Assembly (NCBI RefSeq): GCF_000002235.5
Contig: NW_022145613.1
Span: 8,742,429-8,806,428 of the forward strand
Direction of reading: 5' to 3'
DNA length: 64,000 nucleotides
DNA from: Strongylocentrotus purpuratus
Taxonomy: Eukaryota > Echinodermata > Echinoidea > Camarodonta > Strongylocentrotidae
Numbering within the stretch: position 1 is the first letter of the stretch; each line of letters starts with the position of its first letter. The notes beneath the pieces were generated by a model. The model saw only the letters and a list, made by a program, of their open reading frames with translations, did not search any database and was not told where the DNA came from. Position numbers and translations under genes: made by a program. Positions 34,601 through 43,860 of the stretch are shown here, in pieces.

Positions 34601-36805
34601 TCGGTTCGATCTCTCCTCTGTCCTTTCATCCTTCAACAAGGCGCTATTATATTAGTGAAGGCTCTTGGGTCTCATACGGGTAGTCCTCGGTTCGATCCCT
34701 CCTCTGTCCTTAAATCCTTCAACAAGGCGCTATTTACCCTCATTATTTTGTTTCTCTTGACCCAGGTACATCAAATGAGTACCTAGCAATAATAATTATA
34801 AGGTTCCTGGAAATTTAGAGCAGAATTAATAGTGATGAGGTTAGCCTGGATAAAATAATACTATACAGTTATAGCTATCACACAAGGTTTGGAAATTAAA
34901 TAAACCTTTTGGCCTTTCTGCTTATTTTAATCAAATGAATAATAAATGTCATGCCCCTACGTTTGGAAAATGTAAAAGCTCAACCATTTTTTTCATTGCT
35001 CATTTCCCCCCACTCTCTTTTCTCCCCCATCCACTTTTAGCCGGAGTATAAAATCTTAGACCCGATCCTGACTATCATCTTTGGTATCCTGGTACTTCTC
35101 ACTCTCCTCGGTTTGTTCCGAGAATGTATTCATATACTCATGGCAGGTATGTAATGAGAAATCTGTAATTGCAGGATAATGTTAAAAAATGAACCTCCAC
35201 CCCCCCCCCATCCCCCGTCATATTATACTCAATTAGTCAAACTTTTCATATTTTCATTTATAATCGTCAAGAGAAATTGTTTAAAACATAATTTATATGA
35301 TTCAAGTGATGCTTAATAAATTCAATTATATTGTGAACACGATAGTAAAACCTTTCAAGGAATCATCTCAAGAAACATGTCAATATTTCCTTTTTGTATT
35401 GCTTAAAGAAATTTTTGGATTATATACCTTGTCTTTGTAATGTTCGCAAAGAGAAGGATATTGACAATATAATTCAATTTTTCGAAAGTCTTTCCGATTT
35501 TGTTGAAATGTAGGCTTTATAACACTGTACGCTGATACTTCGAGTAGGTGCAGCTCACTTTGGGTCTATTTCTTTTATGTTCAACAGATGGAAAACGGGG
35601 TAAATATGATCACAAATTTGGTCAACGCCCCTGCTTGCCAGATGGAAATGTCTGTTTTTTAATTTATTTGTTCGTTTGTTCGTTTGTTTGTTTGTTTACA
35701 TTTTCTGTTTACAGTTTCAATTTTCGATCAACAGGTACACCGAGGGGCTTAGAATATGATGAAATTAAACAAAGGCTTGTTGAAATAGACGGAGTGGAGG
35801 GCGTACACTCGCTTAGAATGTGGTCTCTAACATCAGATGTGCACCTCATATGTGCCCATCTTGTTTCAGGTGAGCCTAATAGATTTACGTATACGTGTCG
35901 GTTGGAAATCTCTTGTTCACCAAATTTATGCCCCCTCCCGCCCCTAAATGGAAACAAACAAAATGCCTTCAAGCAAGAAACCCCTTTACAAAATCCACTC
36001 AGCACAAGTCAAATCCAGGAACGGTTCTTGAATTATATATATTGTATTATATTTATATATAATATATGTTTTTGTTTGGGGGCGGGTTCGGGATCTTTTT
36101 TTACAGGTTATATCAATATCAATATGCCACCATATGACAAAATACTACAACAAATCAAAGAAATCAAAGAAATTTCGTTTTAAGATTTTAACCCTATGCT
36201 ATACGTATGAACTTTATAAACAAAGAATCGTACACCCAGTCAAAGGCCTACCTAGGTCCTCGATTTTGAAATGGTATACACCTATCATCATGTCAAAGAC
36301 CAATTTTGAGTTGAGGATTATGGGCCATTGTTCTGCGTTTCGGGTTGTGGGGATAGGTTGGGAGTGGGGAGGGGGGGGGGTCGAAATTAGTACCTCCCAA
36401 GTCTTTGATACCCATTTGAACGTTCAAAGGATAACACATACAATCACGTAGATACAAAACAAGGAATTGATGCATTGTCCATAATGTTACATGTAGATAA
36501 TGGAAATAATTTGTTCGCAATAAATTTATCCCTTTTCTTCTCTTTCTTAGAAATGTACAGTATATTGTCATTCCTGCAGCCTAATTAGCAGCAATGGAGT
36601 TAATCCTTTTTTTCCAATCATTTCTCTCCTTATCGTATATCCAGCTCGGTTTTACGACGGTCGGCCAATTGATGCGCCCAAGATACTGCTAGACGCTCGT
36701 CATATCCTAGAGACTCACTTCGGCGTCGTACATTCCACCATTCAGATAGAGACTGTGGAAGATGGAGTAGAATTCTTGTGTGCAAGAACTACCGGACCAA
36801 AATAA
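27032..36805 (+). CDS. SLC30A2-like: SLC30A2/3/8-like proton-coupled zinc transporter, intact, 381 aa
   Basis: This is a cation diffusion facilitator that exchanges protons for Zn2+ and loads zinc into vesicles or out of the cytosol. Coding exons: 27,039-27,222 (5' part to 27,032 may be coding or UTR), 28,486-28,632, 29,324-29,477, 30,449-30,707, 35,041-35,146, 35,735-35,869 and 36,645-36,805. One open frame gives 381 residues: TM1 about 44-62, TM2 with H77-LLT-D81 (family HxxxD site), TM3-TM4 about 111-162, a Cys-rich CCC at 172-174, a His loop 189-203 (GHGHSHGGGHGHSHG), TM5 with H227-IIG-D231, TM6 about 240-283, and a cytosolic C-terminal domain from 284 ('TPRGLEYDEIKQRL', 'VEGVHSLRMWSLTSD'). 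Both zinc site pairs are intact. The start is set at 27,039 because the frame is open and Met-Met follows the acceptor; a phase-2 upstream exon is possible. Orthology within ZnT2/3/4/8 is not resolved by eye. Confidence 0.9.
27530..28081. mobile_element. Family A MITE, copy 3
   Basis: The ends AGGGATAGTTGAGTTCTGTT and the complement of 'AACAGAACTCAACTATCCA' (with one changed base) are flanked by TTAA. It lies in the first listed intron of the + strand zinc transporter. Like the other copies it is non-coding. Confidence 0.8.
28305..28433. mobile_element. hAT-like right end relic
   Basis: The segment is rich in G runs and ends 'CCCCCTGGATCCGCCACTG', the right terminus of the CAGTGGCGGATCC subgroup. 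No left terminus or target duplication was found. It lies 50 bases upstream of the TM2 exon. Confidence 0.5.
28486..28632 (+). CDS. SLC30A2-like: Zinc transporter (+) exon with TM2 HxxxD
   Basis: The acceptor is ttttcag at 28,479-28,485 and the donor is gtaagt at 28,633. It encodes SILSGSLAIMSDAGHLLTD and the TM2-TM3 linker 'KKPPSKNFTYGLLRA'. Phase 1 at both ends. Confidence 0.93.
29324..29477 (+). CDS. SLC30A2-like: Zinc transporter (+) exon with TM3 and TM4 start
   Basis: The acceptor is ttctag and the donor is gtaagt at 29,478. It encodes EVVGALFSIILSVCLAVVL, the conserved loop 'HRDFEIDGKVML' and 'ISVINFLGNII'. It ends in phase 2. Confidence 0.93.
29561..30065. mobile_element. Family B MITE, copy 3, right end lost
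   Basis: It starts AGGTACTATGTG after TTAA (29,557-29,560) and follows the family interior to 'TTTGATGTTGGCTACA', where the terminal 20-25 bases of the family are missing. It lies in the intron between the TM3 and His-loop exons. Confidence 0.7.
30449..30707 (+). CDS. SLC30A2-like: Zinc transporter (+) exon with His loop and TM5
   Basis: The acceptor is gcacgcag at 30,441-30,448. The donor is AAG|GCAAGT at 30,708, a GC-AG intron of the usual consensus; the paralogue has GT at this place. It encodes the CCC stretch, the Glu-rich 'CGEEEEGLL', the His-rich loop, 'MNVRAACLHIIGD' and TM5. Confidence 0.92.
30830..30905 (+). repeat. Single unit related to the 86-bp satellite
   Basis: 'CCTCGGTTCGATCCCTCCTC' + TGTCCTTACA + 'CCCTTCAACAAG' matches the core of the satellite unit 1.7 kb downstream in the same intron. 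Flanking bases differ. It may be the non-amplified ancestor. Confidence 0.65.
31337..31829. mobile_element. hAT-like poly-G/poly-C MITE (493 bp)
   Basis: The ends CAGGGGCGTACGCAGGGG and CCTGCGTACGCCCCTG are flanked by a perfect duplication CTCGTGAG (31,329-31,336; 31,830-31,837). The inside holds C runs up to about 40 bases and two copies of 'CACTGAGCGACTTTTCGGC'. It lies in intron 4 of the + zinc transporter. Confidence 0.85.
32577..34734 (+). repeat. 86-bp satellite, 25 units, with higher-order repeat
   Basis: The unit is 86 bp ('GACGAAGGCTCTTAGCTCTC' to 'CAACAAGGCGCTATTGTATT'). Unit 1 starts at 32,591. Units 4-9 (32,849-33,363) and 10-15 (33,364-33,879) have the same order of six variants, and units 16-22 repeat it with one extra pair. 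The landmark 'CGACCCCTTCTCTGCCC' recurs at 33,145, 33,661 and 34,263, i.e. 6 x 86 and 7 x 86 bp apart. Each unit has a B-box-like GGTTCGATCCC and an A-box-like TTAGCTCTCATACGAG. It lies in intron 4 of the + zinc transporter. Short frames through it are by-products. Confidence 0.92.
35041..35146 (+). CDS. SLC30A2-like: Zinc transporter (+) exon with TM6
   Basis: The acceptor is ttttag at 35,035-35,040 and the donor is gtatgt at 35,147. It encodes PEYKILDPILTIIFGILVLL through 'FRECIHILMA'. It starts in phase 0 and ends in phase 1. Confidence 0.93.
35735..35869 (+). CDS. SLC30A2-like: Zinc transporter (+) exon, cytosolic domain part 1
   Basis: The acceptor is caacag and the donor is gtgagc at 35,870. 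It encodes 'TPRGLEYDEIKQRLVEIDG', 'VEGVHSLRMWSLTSD' and 'HLICAHLVS', the alpha-beta cytosolic fold of CDF proteins. Confidence 0.93.
36645..36805 (+). CDS. SLC30A2-like: Zinc transporter (+) last exon
   Basis: The acceptor is atccag at 36,639-36,644. It encodes 'RFYDGRPIDAPKILLDARH', 'THFGVVHSTIQIETVED' and 'CARTTGPK', stop TAA at 36,803-36,805. Confidence 0.93.
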
Positions 36806-36989
36806 AGAAATACTCCACGTCGGTCGGTTGTAGGACAAAATAATGCAAGCTCCAGCAACGATTGCTCTACGTCAATTTTGTTCACTTACCGAATTCTGAA
36901 TGTCAACACTGGACCAAACACTATTTGTAGCTTTCTTAAAACCCGTGCAACCCTTACCTAACTCTAACTTGTTAAATTTTTAAATTTGT

Positions 36990-37170
36990 GATATATCATA
37001 TTCTCTCATTAATTTGTTTTGTATTGTAAACTGGACCCCTCGGTAGAACAGCTGTGCTGTACTAGCGCAGCTGAGCAGGGCGATCCATCCAATTTTATTT
37101 TCTCATGTTATCATGTATATTGTTATTTATGTTTTTATATTGGTAAATAAAAGAAAATCAAATCAAATCT
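36990..37170 (+). mobile_element. CR1-like LINE tail in the zinc transporter 3' UTR
   Basis: 'CTGGACCCCTCGGTAGAACA', 'GCGCAGCTGAGCAGGGCG' and the ending AATAAAAGAAAATCAAATC have the layout of CR1/L2 LINE 3' ends. It supplies the AATAAA at 37,146-37,151. Confidence 0.5.
37146..37151 (+). terminator. Likely poly(A) signal of the + zinc transporter
   Basis: AATAAA, about 340 bases after the stop and inside a LINE-like tail. Another AATAAA overlaps the stop codon itself at 36,801-36,806. Confidence 0.45.
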
Positions 37171-37566
37171 AATTACACCTTGATTCATTGACGAAGTAAA
37201 GCCTGGAGCAATTGTTTCCGGAGCATATCCACGATCATTGAAACTTAAAATATACTGCTTATAATATACAAAATCCAAAGACAACCGCTTTAACGATTCA
37301 ACTTTTGACTCACATTACTTTGTGACCGCATACGTCATTAGAATTGGACATGGAATTGGACATAACATATATAGGCCTATATGGAAGTCCCTGCCTTTGG
37401 AGAAAATGATTATTCACTCAGAGTTTGAATTCGAAGCGGCAAAATGCAATTTAATCATGGATATATTTCTCTCAAAATGTATATTATTTTTATGTACTCT
37501 CTCATAACAATGCATGTTTTAGGTCTACACCTGCTCAGTAATGGTACATGGAACCATATTTATTTG

Positions 37567-37603
37567 TATTCCCCCCCCCCCCCCCCCTCTCTCTCTCTCT
37601 CTC

Positions 37604-37667
<64 letters not shown>

Positions 37668-37725
37668 TCTCTCTCTCTCTCTCTCACTCTCTCTCTCTCT
37701 CTCTCACTCTCTCTCTCTCTCTCTC

Positions 37726-37767
<42 letters not shown>
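37567..37767. repeat. Poly-C and (CT)n microsatellite, ~200 bp
   Basis: C run followed by about 180 bases of CT with CTCA interruptions at fairly regular spacing. The three Ser/Leu frames are artefacts. Confidence 0.95.
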
Positions 37768-37768
<1 letters not shown>

Positions 37769-38159
37769 AGTCTATATCTACCTTTCTTCCCTTCTCCTTG
37801 TTGCTGTATACTTCTACATCACCAGGAACCCCAAATTATGTTTGTATTTTTTATATCAAATTGTAATGGCTCACACGTCATCAAACTTTGCTTGTCTTGG
37901 AGTCCTTGCCACTCCTGTATAAAATAAGTTTATACTTTTCAAATGGATATGTTTAATGTAAAATTCATTTCTTATGTATATATTCAGAACTGTATGGATT
38001 GAAATGAAATGAATGAAATATAGGAGAAGATGGTGTAAGGTGAGTTCAGATACCCATAGCCACGATTGTCAAAATGAATATAATAGGTAAATAAAGATAA
38101 ATAGTTTTGTATTAAAGCGCTTTTGTCAGGTACGCGTTGTAACCGGTAGGGTAGTATGC

Positions 38160-39270
38160 ATGTACGTTATATTAAAATTGGAGGTAAGGATATATTTTTA
38201 AAAGAATGGTGTGATAAAGGTATTCGTTTTTAAACGATTTATTAGATGATCAAGGACACATCTTAGCAAGAGAAGAGTGTGAAAAAAAGTTTTCAATCAA
38301 AATACAGTTTCTTCATTATTATGCACTCTGTCAAATAATTAAATGCAAATACAAGTCCCAATTGGAAAGTTGTAATATGAAGGTAAATGGACCATTGTGC
38401 CCTGCATATATTTCATGCTTGTTGAAAGATGAAAAAGGATGTAGACATATTTATCAAATTATGTTAAAAGAAAAGGATGAACATTTGAATAAATTATGTA
38501 ATAGATGGCATGCAGATGGTGTATTATTTGATGATAAATATATGCAATATTATTTCAGGGTTATGTTTCGCTGTACAACGCATACAACAGTTCGGTACTT
38601 TCAGTACAGACTTTGAATAAGATACTATATTTGAATAAAGATCTTGTGAAAATTAACATAATTTCAGATAATAAATGTTCCCTTTGTGGAAGAGAAGAAG
38701 AAGATATGGTACACTTTTTTTTACTCCTGTAACGTGACCAAATTGATTTGGAGTTGTTTGACTGACTGGTTAACTATTGTAACACGCTGTAGAATAAAAC
38801 TGTCCTTAATACATGTTTTGTTAGGTTTCATTGAAAAAAGAAATGATGCTTTAAACTGTATAATAATTTGGACTAAACAACAAATATATTTTTCTCGAAT
38901 ACAAAAGTCTGTACCGTCCTTTCGGACAATAAAACAATATATCAAGAATAGTTACACAAATGAGAGGCAAGTTAGTATATTTGCTAACAAAACTGACAAA
39001 TTCGATAAAAAATGGATACATTTTGAGAGGATTTTGATCCTTTAATAGGAGTATATTGAATTTCCCACATCATTTTCAGTCGTGATGTTGCATTGTTATT
39101 TAATTTTTGTTTTTCTTTCCCTAATCTACATGTATGTTCTGTATATACAGTATTATGGTTGATATTCGTTATGTATATCTTATTATGAAATATTATATGA
39201 AATTCATTGGAACATGTGTTCAAATATGTTATCTTGAGATTGATTTTCAATAAATGGCCTGTTGGAGGGT
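38160..39270 (+). mobile_element. L1/Tx1-like LINE ORF2 C-terminal fragment
   Basis: The frames give 'KDIFLKEWCDKGIRF', 'LLKDEKGCRHIYQIMLKEK', 'YMQYYFRVMFRCTTHTTVRY' and a CCHC-like 'CSLCGREEEDMVHFFYSC', then 'NVTKLIWSCLTDWL'. This is the end of the second protein of L1/Tx1-like LINEs. The frame is broken by single-base slips in T runs (near 38,230 and 38,715) and a frame change near 38,615, so it is dead. The RT domain is absent. Confidence 0.65.
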
Positions 39271-39304
39271 CCAAAAAATGGAGAAAAAAAATGTACGTTA
39301 TATC

Positions 39305-39535
39305 GTATCCGGACACCTACCCCTGGACATCCACCCCCGGATAACCACCCAGTCAACTATCCCCTAGGACACCTACACCCTAGGACAACTACCCCCTAGG
39401 GCAACCACCCTCTAGGACGACTACCCCCCCCCCCCCGACAACTACTCCCTAGCACAACTACCCTCCGACAAATACCCCCAGACAACTACCCCTTACGACA
39501 ACCATCCTCTAGGACAACTACCCTCCCAGCTCTTA
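39305..39535 (+). repeat. 'CCTAGGACAACTACCCC' minisatellite
   Basis: About 12 degenerate units of 17-20 bp with core GACAACTACCCC lie directly after the LINE fragment. Confidence 0.8.
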
Positions 39536-39539
39536 TAAC

Positions 39540-41230
39540 ATCTCTCTTTCCCTCGCCCCTCCTAGCTCTTCGCATACAAACAAAAACACAAACAAAACAA
39601 AACCAAAATTATACATAACAATAATACGCTCTAAAGTTTTCTTTTTATTACTTTTTTTTCTTCTTCTTGAATTACATTGTACATTATCTGTCATTGCGTG
39701 ACACACTTTCACATGAGTTTATTCTGTGAACACAGACGCTAAGTAAACTAAATAAATTAAGACACAGAAAAAAGAACAATCAGACAAAAAGTAAAGGCTA
39801 ACACATTACGACGCTATAAATTTCAACATGATGAATGACAGTCATTTTCGGGTAAAAGATGATTTTCTTCAAGGAACTAGGTTTCGGGAAGAAAAATAAG
39901 AAAGGGTGGGGAGAAGAGACCATGTACAAAAGGAGGCGATAAGAGTGATAAAAACATGGGATATAGAAATTGAAAGAGGGGGTGAGAGAGGAAGAGGTTG
40001 CTTTAAAAGCTACGCTATACATCAAACTTTGAGAGATTACAGTCTGAAGCCGAAATAAAAATGAATACCAACATTGATAGCAAAATTGATAGCAAACCAG
40101 AAAAATGAATTTGAAAAAAAAAAGTCATGATTTCAACATCTTTTTGGATTAACATATACAAATGAAGGTTTCGTAGTTACAAGGGTTCATTCACTAGACT
40201 CTTATTCCAAGGGTTGAGGGTTCGAATCTAAAGCCCGGCACTAACGTCATTTGGCAAGACATTAATCCACTTTTGCCACACTCCACCCAGGTGTAAATAG
40301 AAACATGGAAATCGCTGGGGTAATTGTTATTGCACGGCCTTCAGGATTGGTTGATTTTTTTTTCTTTAATTTTTGTCCCATTTCTTTTGAATTTTTCAAC
40401 AAACTTGTTTTCACGATGTACTGTTTTCACACCATTCAATTGGTTGGTTTGCCCTTCAATGTTTCAGGTTTGATAAAAATCGACTCTTTGTTCATAATGT
40501 ACAACTTTAATTAATCGTAAGAATCAATAATATCATTAAATAATGATGTACATTAAATCATGATGTACATTCAAGAACACATCCAGACTAAGGAATATTT
40601 ATAACATTTAAATATTCAAATCCCTTAAAAAGACTTTGTAAAGAAGTTATATGAAAATAATATTTTTCTTCTATTTACAATTAAAACAATTATTGGCACT
40701 TTTGTATACTATACACTCTTAAAAGATGAAACATATTACCTGTAACAATATTGCTCTGAAATATTTTACTTTTACAGGTACTATCGGTTGGATGAGTAAA
40801 ACACAGGGCAATTTTATATCATCAGGAATCAAACAAAATAATTAAAGAAAGGTTAAACCCCTGTGAAATACCACGTTTTGTGCAACAAATACCACGTTAT
40901 GTGCAACAAATTATGTCCACAATTATCCTCACAAATAATCACAATTTCTTAAATTATGCTGAATTGAAGATCTCTAGTCAAACAATAGTTTATACATCAT
41001 TGTATAACGAAACAGGGAAGGGAAGAAGAAAAAAATCGTACCTCCCTTTATGTAATAGTTTTGACATGTTGGGTAGTTATTTTTGTTGCTTGTCCAGCTT
41101 ATTTTGTGTCCAAACCTATCGGGAAGTGTAGTCTACCATTAAAATGTCCAAACTGCTTTAAAAAATGCCTCACGGAGCAGAAATTACACGAGCCAGACCA
41201 AGTTTATCTAGTATAATAATGCCACTCGAC
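39540..41230. other. Spacer between the two zinc transporter copies
   Basis: A SINE-like unit at 40,173-40,305 and a single 'TACACTCTTAAAAGATGAAA' end near 40,717 are seen. No gene was recognised. Confidence 0.5.
40173..40305 (+). mobile_element. tRNA-derived SINE
   Basis: B box 'GAGGGTTCGAATCTAAAG' is followed by 'TTTGGCAAGACATTAATCCA' and 'CCACACTCCACCCAGGTGT', a body type common to marine invertebrate SINEs. The upstream A box is weak ('AGTTACAAGGGTTCATTCA'). Confidence 0.55.
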
Positions 41231-41235
41231 CATTA

Positions 41236-41480
41236 GCCCGATGTTACAACACGATGTAGTAGGATATAGCACGAACTCGAACGACCTAGTCTGCTGTGAA
41301 ATGACCGCGCTCTCATTGATATTGTGTTGTAGTGAGTCTAGACAGCGATTAGTTCACCTTATCCAGCTCGATAGATTTTCGTTCAGGGGTGGCAACCTTT
41401 CCATGTATCAGCTTCATAGCTCGTGGTACATCGTGGTAGCTCGTGGTAGCTCGTGGTACATCGTGTTGCAACATCATGAA
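41236..41480. mobile_element. Foldback element with GATGTTACAACACGATGTA ends
   Basis: GATGTTACAACACGATGTA at about 41,240 is inverted as TACATCGTGTTGCAACATC at about 41,457. Near the right end 'AGCTCGTGGTACATCGTGGT' repeats in tandem. Confidence 0.5.
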
Positions 41481-41964
41481 TATAAGAGAGATGGCTTAAT
41501 GATAAATCACTAAAGGGCAAGTCCAGGGCTATCATGATAATGGTCTTTTAGATTCCCATAGAGGACCTCAAGGACGGGGTCTAAAAGTATACATTTTGGT
41601 CTCATCCAAGCTCTATAGGGCTTGCAAAACTTAAAACAATCATCGCATATTCTATTTGTTTAAAATGTGTTCGGTTACGCATGAGACAAAACAGCTTGGA
41701 TTGCCATTATTTTGATTAAAGAAACACACACAACCAACTAAATTGATATATTCAATCCAGTTACACGTACATGTACAATACTGTACTAGGGGCATACACC
41801 TGTGAGAAAAGACCATTATGACACCCCTTAGCATATCGTATCCACCAAAAAGAGTATTACAATAATATTTGTTTAAAGTTGAAGATTTTTACAAGACCGT
41901 TTTACGTTTGAACACTGCATCTTTCTGAAAAAGAACAAATTTGTTTGTATTGTTTGTTTCTTTA

Positions 41965-42150
41965 AGGCCCGAATTCACAAAGCAAGGTTTGAGCTCAAAC
42001 CTCCTTTTGTTCCGCCAAACCTCCTTTTGTTATTTACACCTTTGTAAATAACAAAAGGAGGTTTGGCGGAACGGTTTGTAAATAACAAAAGGAGGTTTGG
42101 CGGAACAAAAGGAGGTTTGAGCTCAAACCTTGCTTTGTGAATTCGGGCCT
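41965..42150. mobile_element. Near-perfect palindromic MITE
   Basis: 'AGGCCCGAATTCACAAAGCA' and the following roughly 65 bases are repeated in exact inverted form at the right end. A direct repeat of 'AACAAAAGGAGGTTTGGCGG' lies in the second half, so the centre is an asymmetrical foldback. Confidence 0.7.
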
Positions 42151-42204
42151 ATCTGTCTGTCTGTCTGTCTGTTTTTTGTTTGTTTGAAGAGAGACAACGA
42201 TCAG

Positions 42205-42417
42205 CAGGCGCGTACGCAGGATTTTTTTCAAGGGGGGGGGGTTAACATTTATAAATCGGGCCGAAAATTTTGCAACGACTCAGCCAGCCGCTGAATAAGC
42301 GGGAGGGGGGGGGGGGGTAAGAGGACACTTTTTTCTTCTTTTTTGGGGTCTCGAAATTTGAACATTTGACCAAAAAAAAAATCCAAAGGGAGGGGGGGGG
42401 GGTTTTAGGGGGGTGAT

Positions 42418-42451
<34 letters not shown>

Positions 42452-42526
42452 TACACACATAAAAATACCAAAGGGGGGTTTAGCCCCCTAAACACCCCCC
42501 CCCCCCCCCCCCTGTGTACGAGCCTG
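42205..42526. mobile_element. hAT-like poly-G/poly-C MITE (322 bp)
   Basis: The ends CAGGCGCGTACGCAGG and CCTGTGTACGAGCCTG are flanked by a perfect duplication ACGATCAG (42,197-42,204; 42,527-42,534). It has G runs of up to about 30 bases. The inverted version of 'CAGCCAGCCGCTGAATAAGC' links it to the element at 31,337. Confidence 0.85.
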
Positions 42527-42620
42527 ACGATCAGTCAAACGAATCATCGTCTTTTATGTCAAGAAAGTGGACCCCTAGCTTGCATTATTGCACCACCCGG
42601 AAACTGGTCATTGGGACGCT

Positions 42621-42900
42621 GGGCCCCGTTTCATAACACTCATGACAAAGAAACACTGCAACATGATAAAAGTAGCTCAAAGCCAACCACATGCAGCAAT
42701 ATTTGGGTAGCGTACGTTAATACGAATGTTAAATCGTAGCGTATTGGAAAGAAAAAAAGATAGTTGTGACACGCGAATATACGCGTAGGTGAGCGCGGTC
42801 ATAGTTTGAAATCATGGAGCTCCAAACAGATCAGAAGCGACTTCCGCTGTCACAACTATCACTATATCAACTAGCTATGGTTTTCATGAAACGGAGCCCT
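42621..42900. mobile_element. GGGCCCCGTTTCAT MITE
   Basis: GGGCCCCGTTTCATAAC at the left is matched by the complement of 'TTTTCATGAAACGGAGCCCT' at the right. It lies within 30 bases of the stop codon of the - strand zinc transporter, so it may be part of its 3' UTR. Confidence 0.5.
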
Positions 42901-42930
42901 AATAGTTTGGACGAATGAATAGATTGGTCT

Positions 42931-43091
42931 CTACGCGGGTCCGGTAGTTCTTGCACATAGGAATTCTACTCCATCTTCCACAGTCTCTATCTGAATGGTG
43001 GAATGTACGACGCCGAAGTGAGTCTCCAGGATATGACGAGCGTCTCGGAGTATCTTGGGCGCATCAACTGGCCGACCGTCATAAAACCGAG
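42931..43091 (-). CDS. SLC30A2-like: Zinc transporter (-) last exon
   Basis: Open, same length: 'RFYDGRPVDAPKILRDARH', 'THFGVVHSTIQIETVED', 'CARTTGPA', stop TAG at 42,931-42,933. Only three residues differ from the + copy. Confidence 0.9.
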
Positions 43092-43577
43092 CTGGATGTA
43101 GAATAAAGAGGCAAAATAAGTTGGAAAACTTGTTAACCAATGAAGTGCCGTTTACGTGGTATGGAGTTGAAATACACAGATGAATACTGCAAGAGCAACG
43201 TTTAAAGATTCATCGGGGGGGGGGGGGCGAGAAAATTCAAGAAAGAATAGAGAAAAGAAAGAAGAAGGGAAGTTAATCAGGGGAAAATGGAGAGAAAGAC
43301 GAAACACGATTCTGATCGAATGAATATTTTCAATTTATTTATTAGTATTTATTTATTAGTATAATCTATCTCGTTGACTATGAACGTGTGAAGGTAAGAA
43401 TGAAACGTCACAATATGTATTTGTTTGAATTATTGAGTTACACTAGCTCAAGAATGGTTGTTATTACATCTTCCAATGAAAGTGAGAAAAGCAACAACAA
43501 AAAAAGAAGAAGAAGAAACGTGTCTCGTCCCCACAAACGGCTTACTACCACCTTTCAAATTACGTTTATATTCTCAC

Positions 43578-43712
43578 CTAAAATAAGATGGACGCATACA
43601 AGGGGAACATCTGAAGTTAGAGACCATATCCTGAGTGAATGCACGCCCTCAACTCCGTCTATTTCGACCAGCCTTCTCTTGGCTTCATCATAATCTACAC
43701 CCGTCGGTTTAC
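43578..43712 (-). CDS. SLC30A2-like: Zinc transporter (-) exon, cytosolic domain part 1
   Basis: Open, same length as its partner: 'KPTGVDYDEAKRRLVEIDG', 'VEGVHSLRIWSLTSD', 'PLVCVHLIL'. Confidence 0.88.
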
Positions 43713-43860
43713 CTGGTAAATAGAAAGTGAAATGGTTTAAAAGAGAAGCCTTTCAATTCGGCCTATAGGCCTATACTAGGCATTGTGGCGTGCGCCTGTA
43801 ATCCAGCTAACGATGGAAGTTGCAAACTGATTCAACCGAGGACACAGGTTCGAAACTGAG

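Noticed and set aside
32577-34734. CRISPR array
   Set aside because: Whole 86-bp units repeat without unique spacers, and the setting is a eukaryotic intron.
32602-34786. 82-97-residue frames across the 86-bp array (GLIREVLGSIPPLSLHPS type)
   Set aside because: The 86-bp unit is not a multiple of three, so the frame closes after about three units. No evidence of translation.
35548-36183. 211-residue frame over the transporter exon
   Set aside because: Only 35,735-35,869 is exon; the rest is intron read-through.
37444-37927. Three long Ser/Leu-rich frames
   Set aside because: They are the three phases of a (CT)n microsatellite and have no other content.
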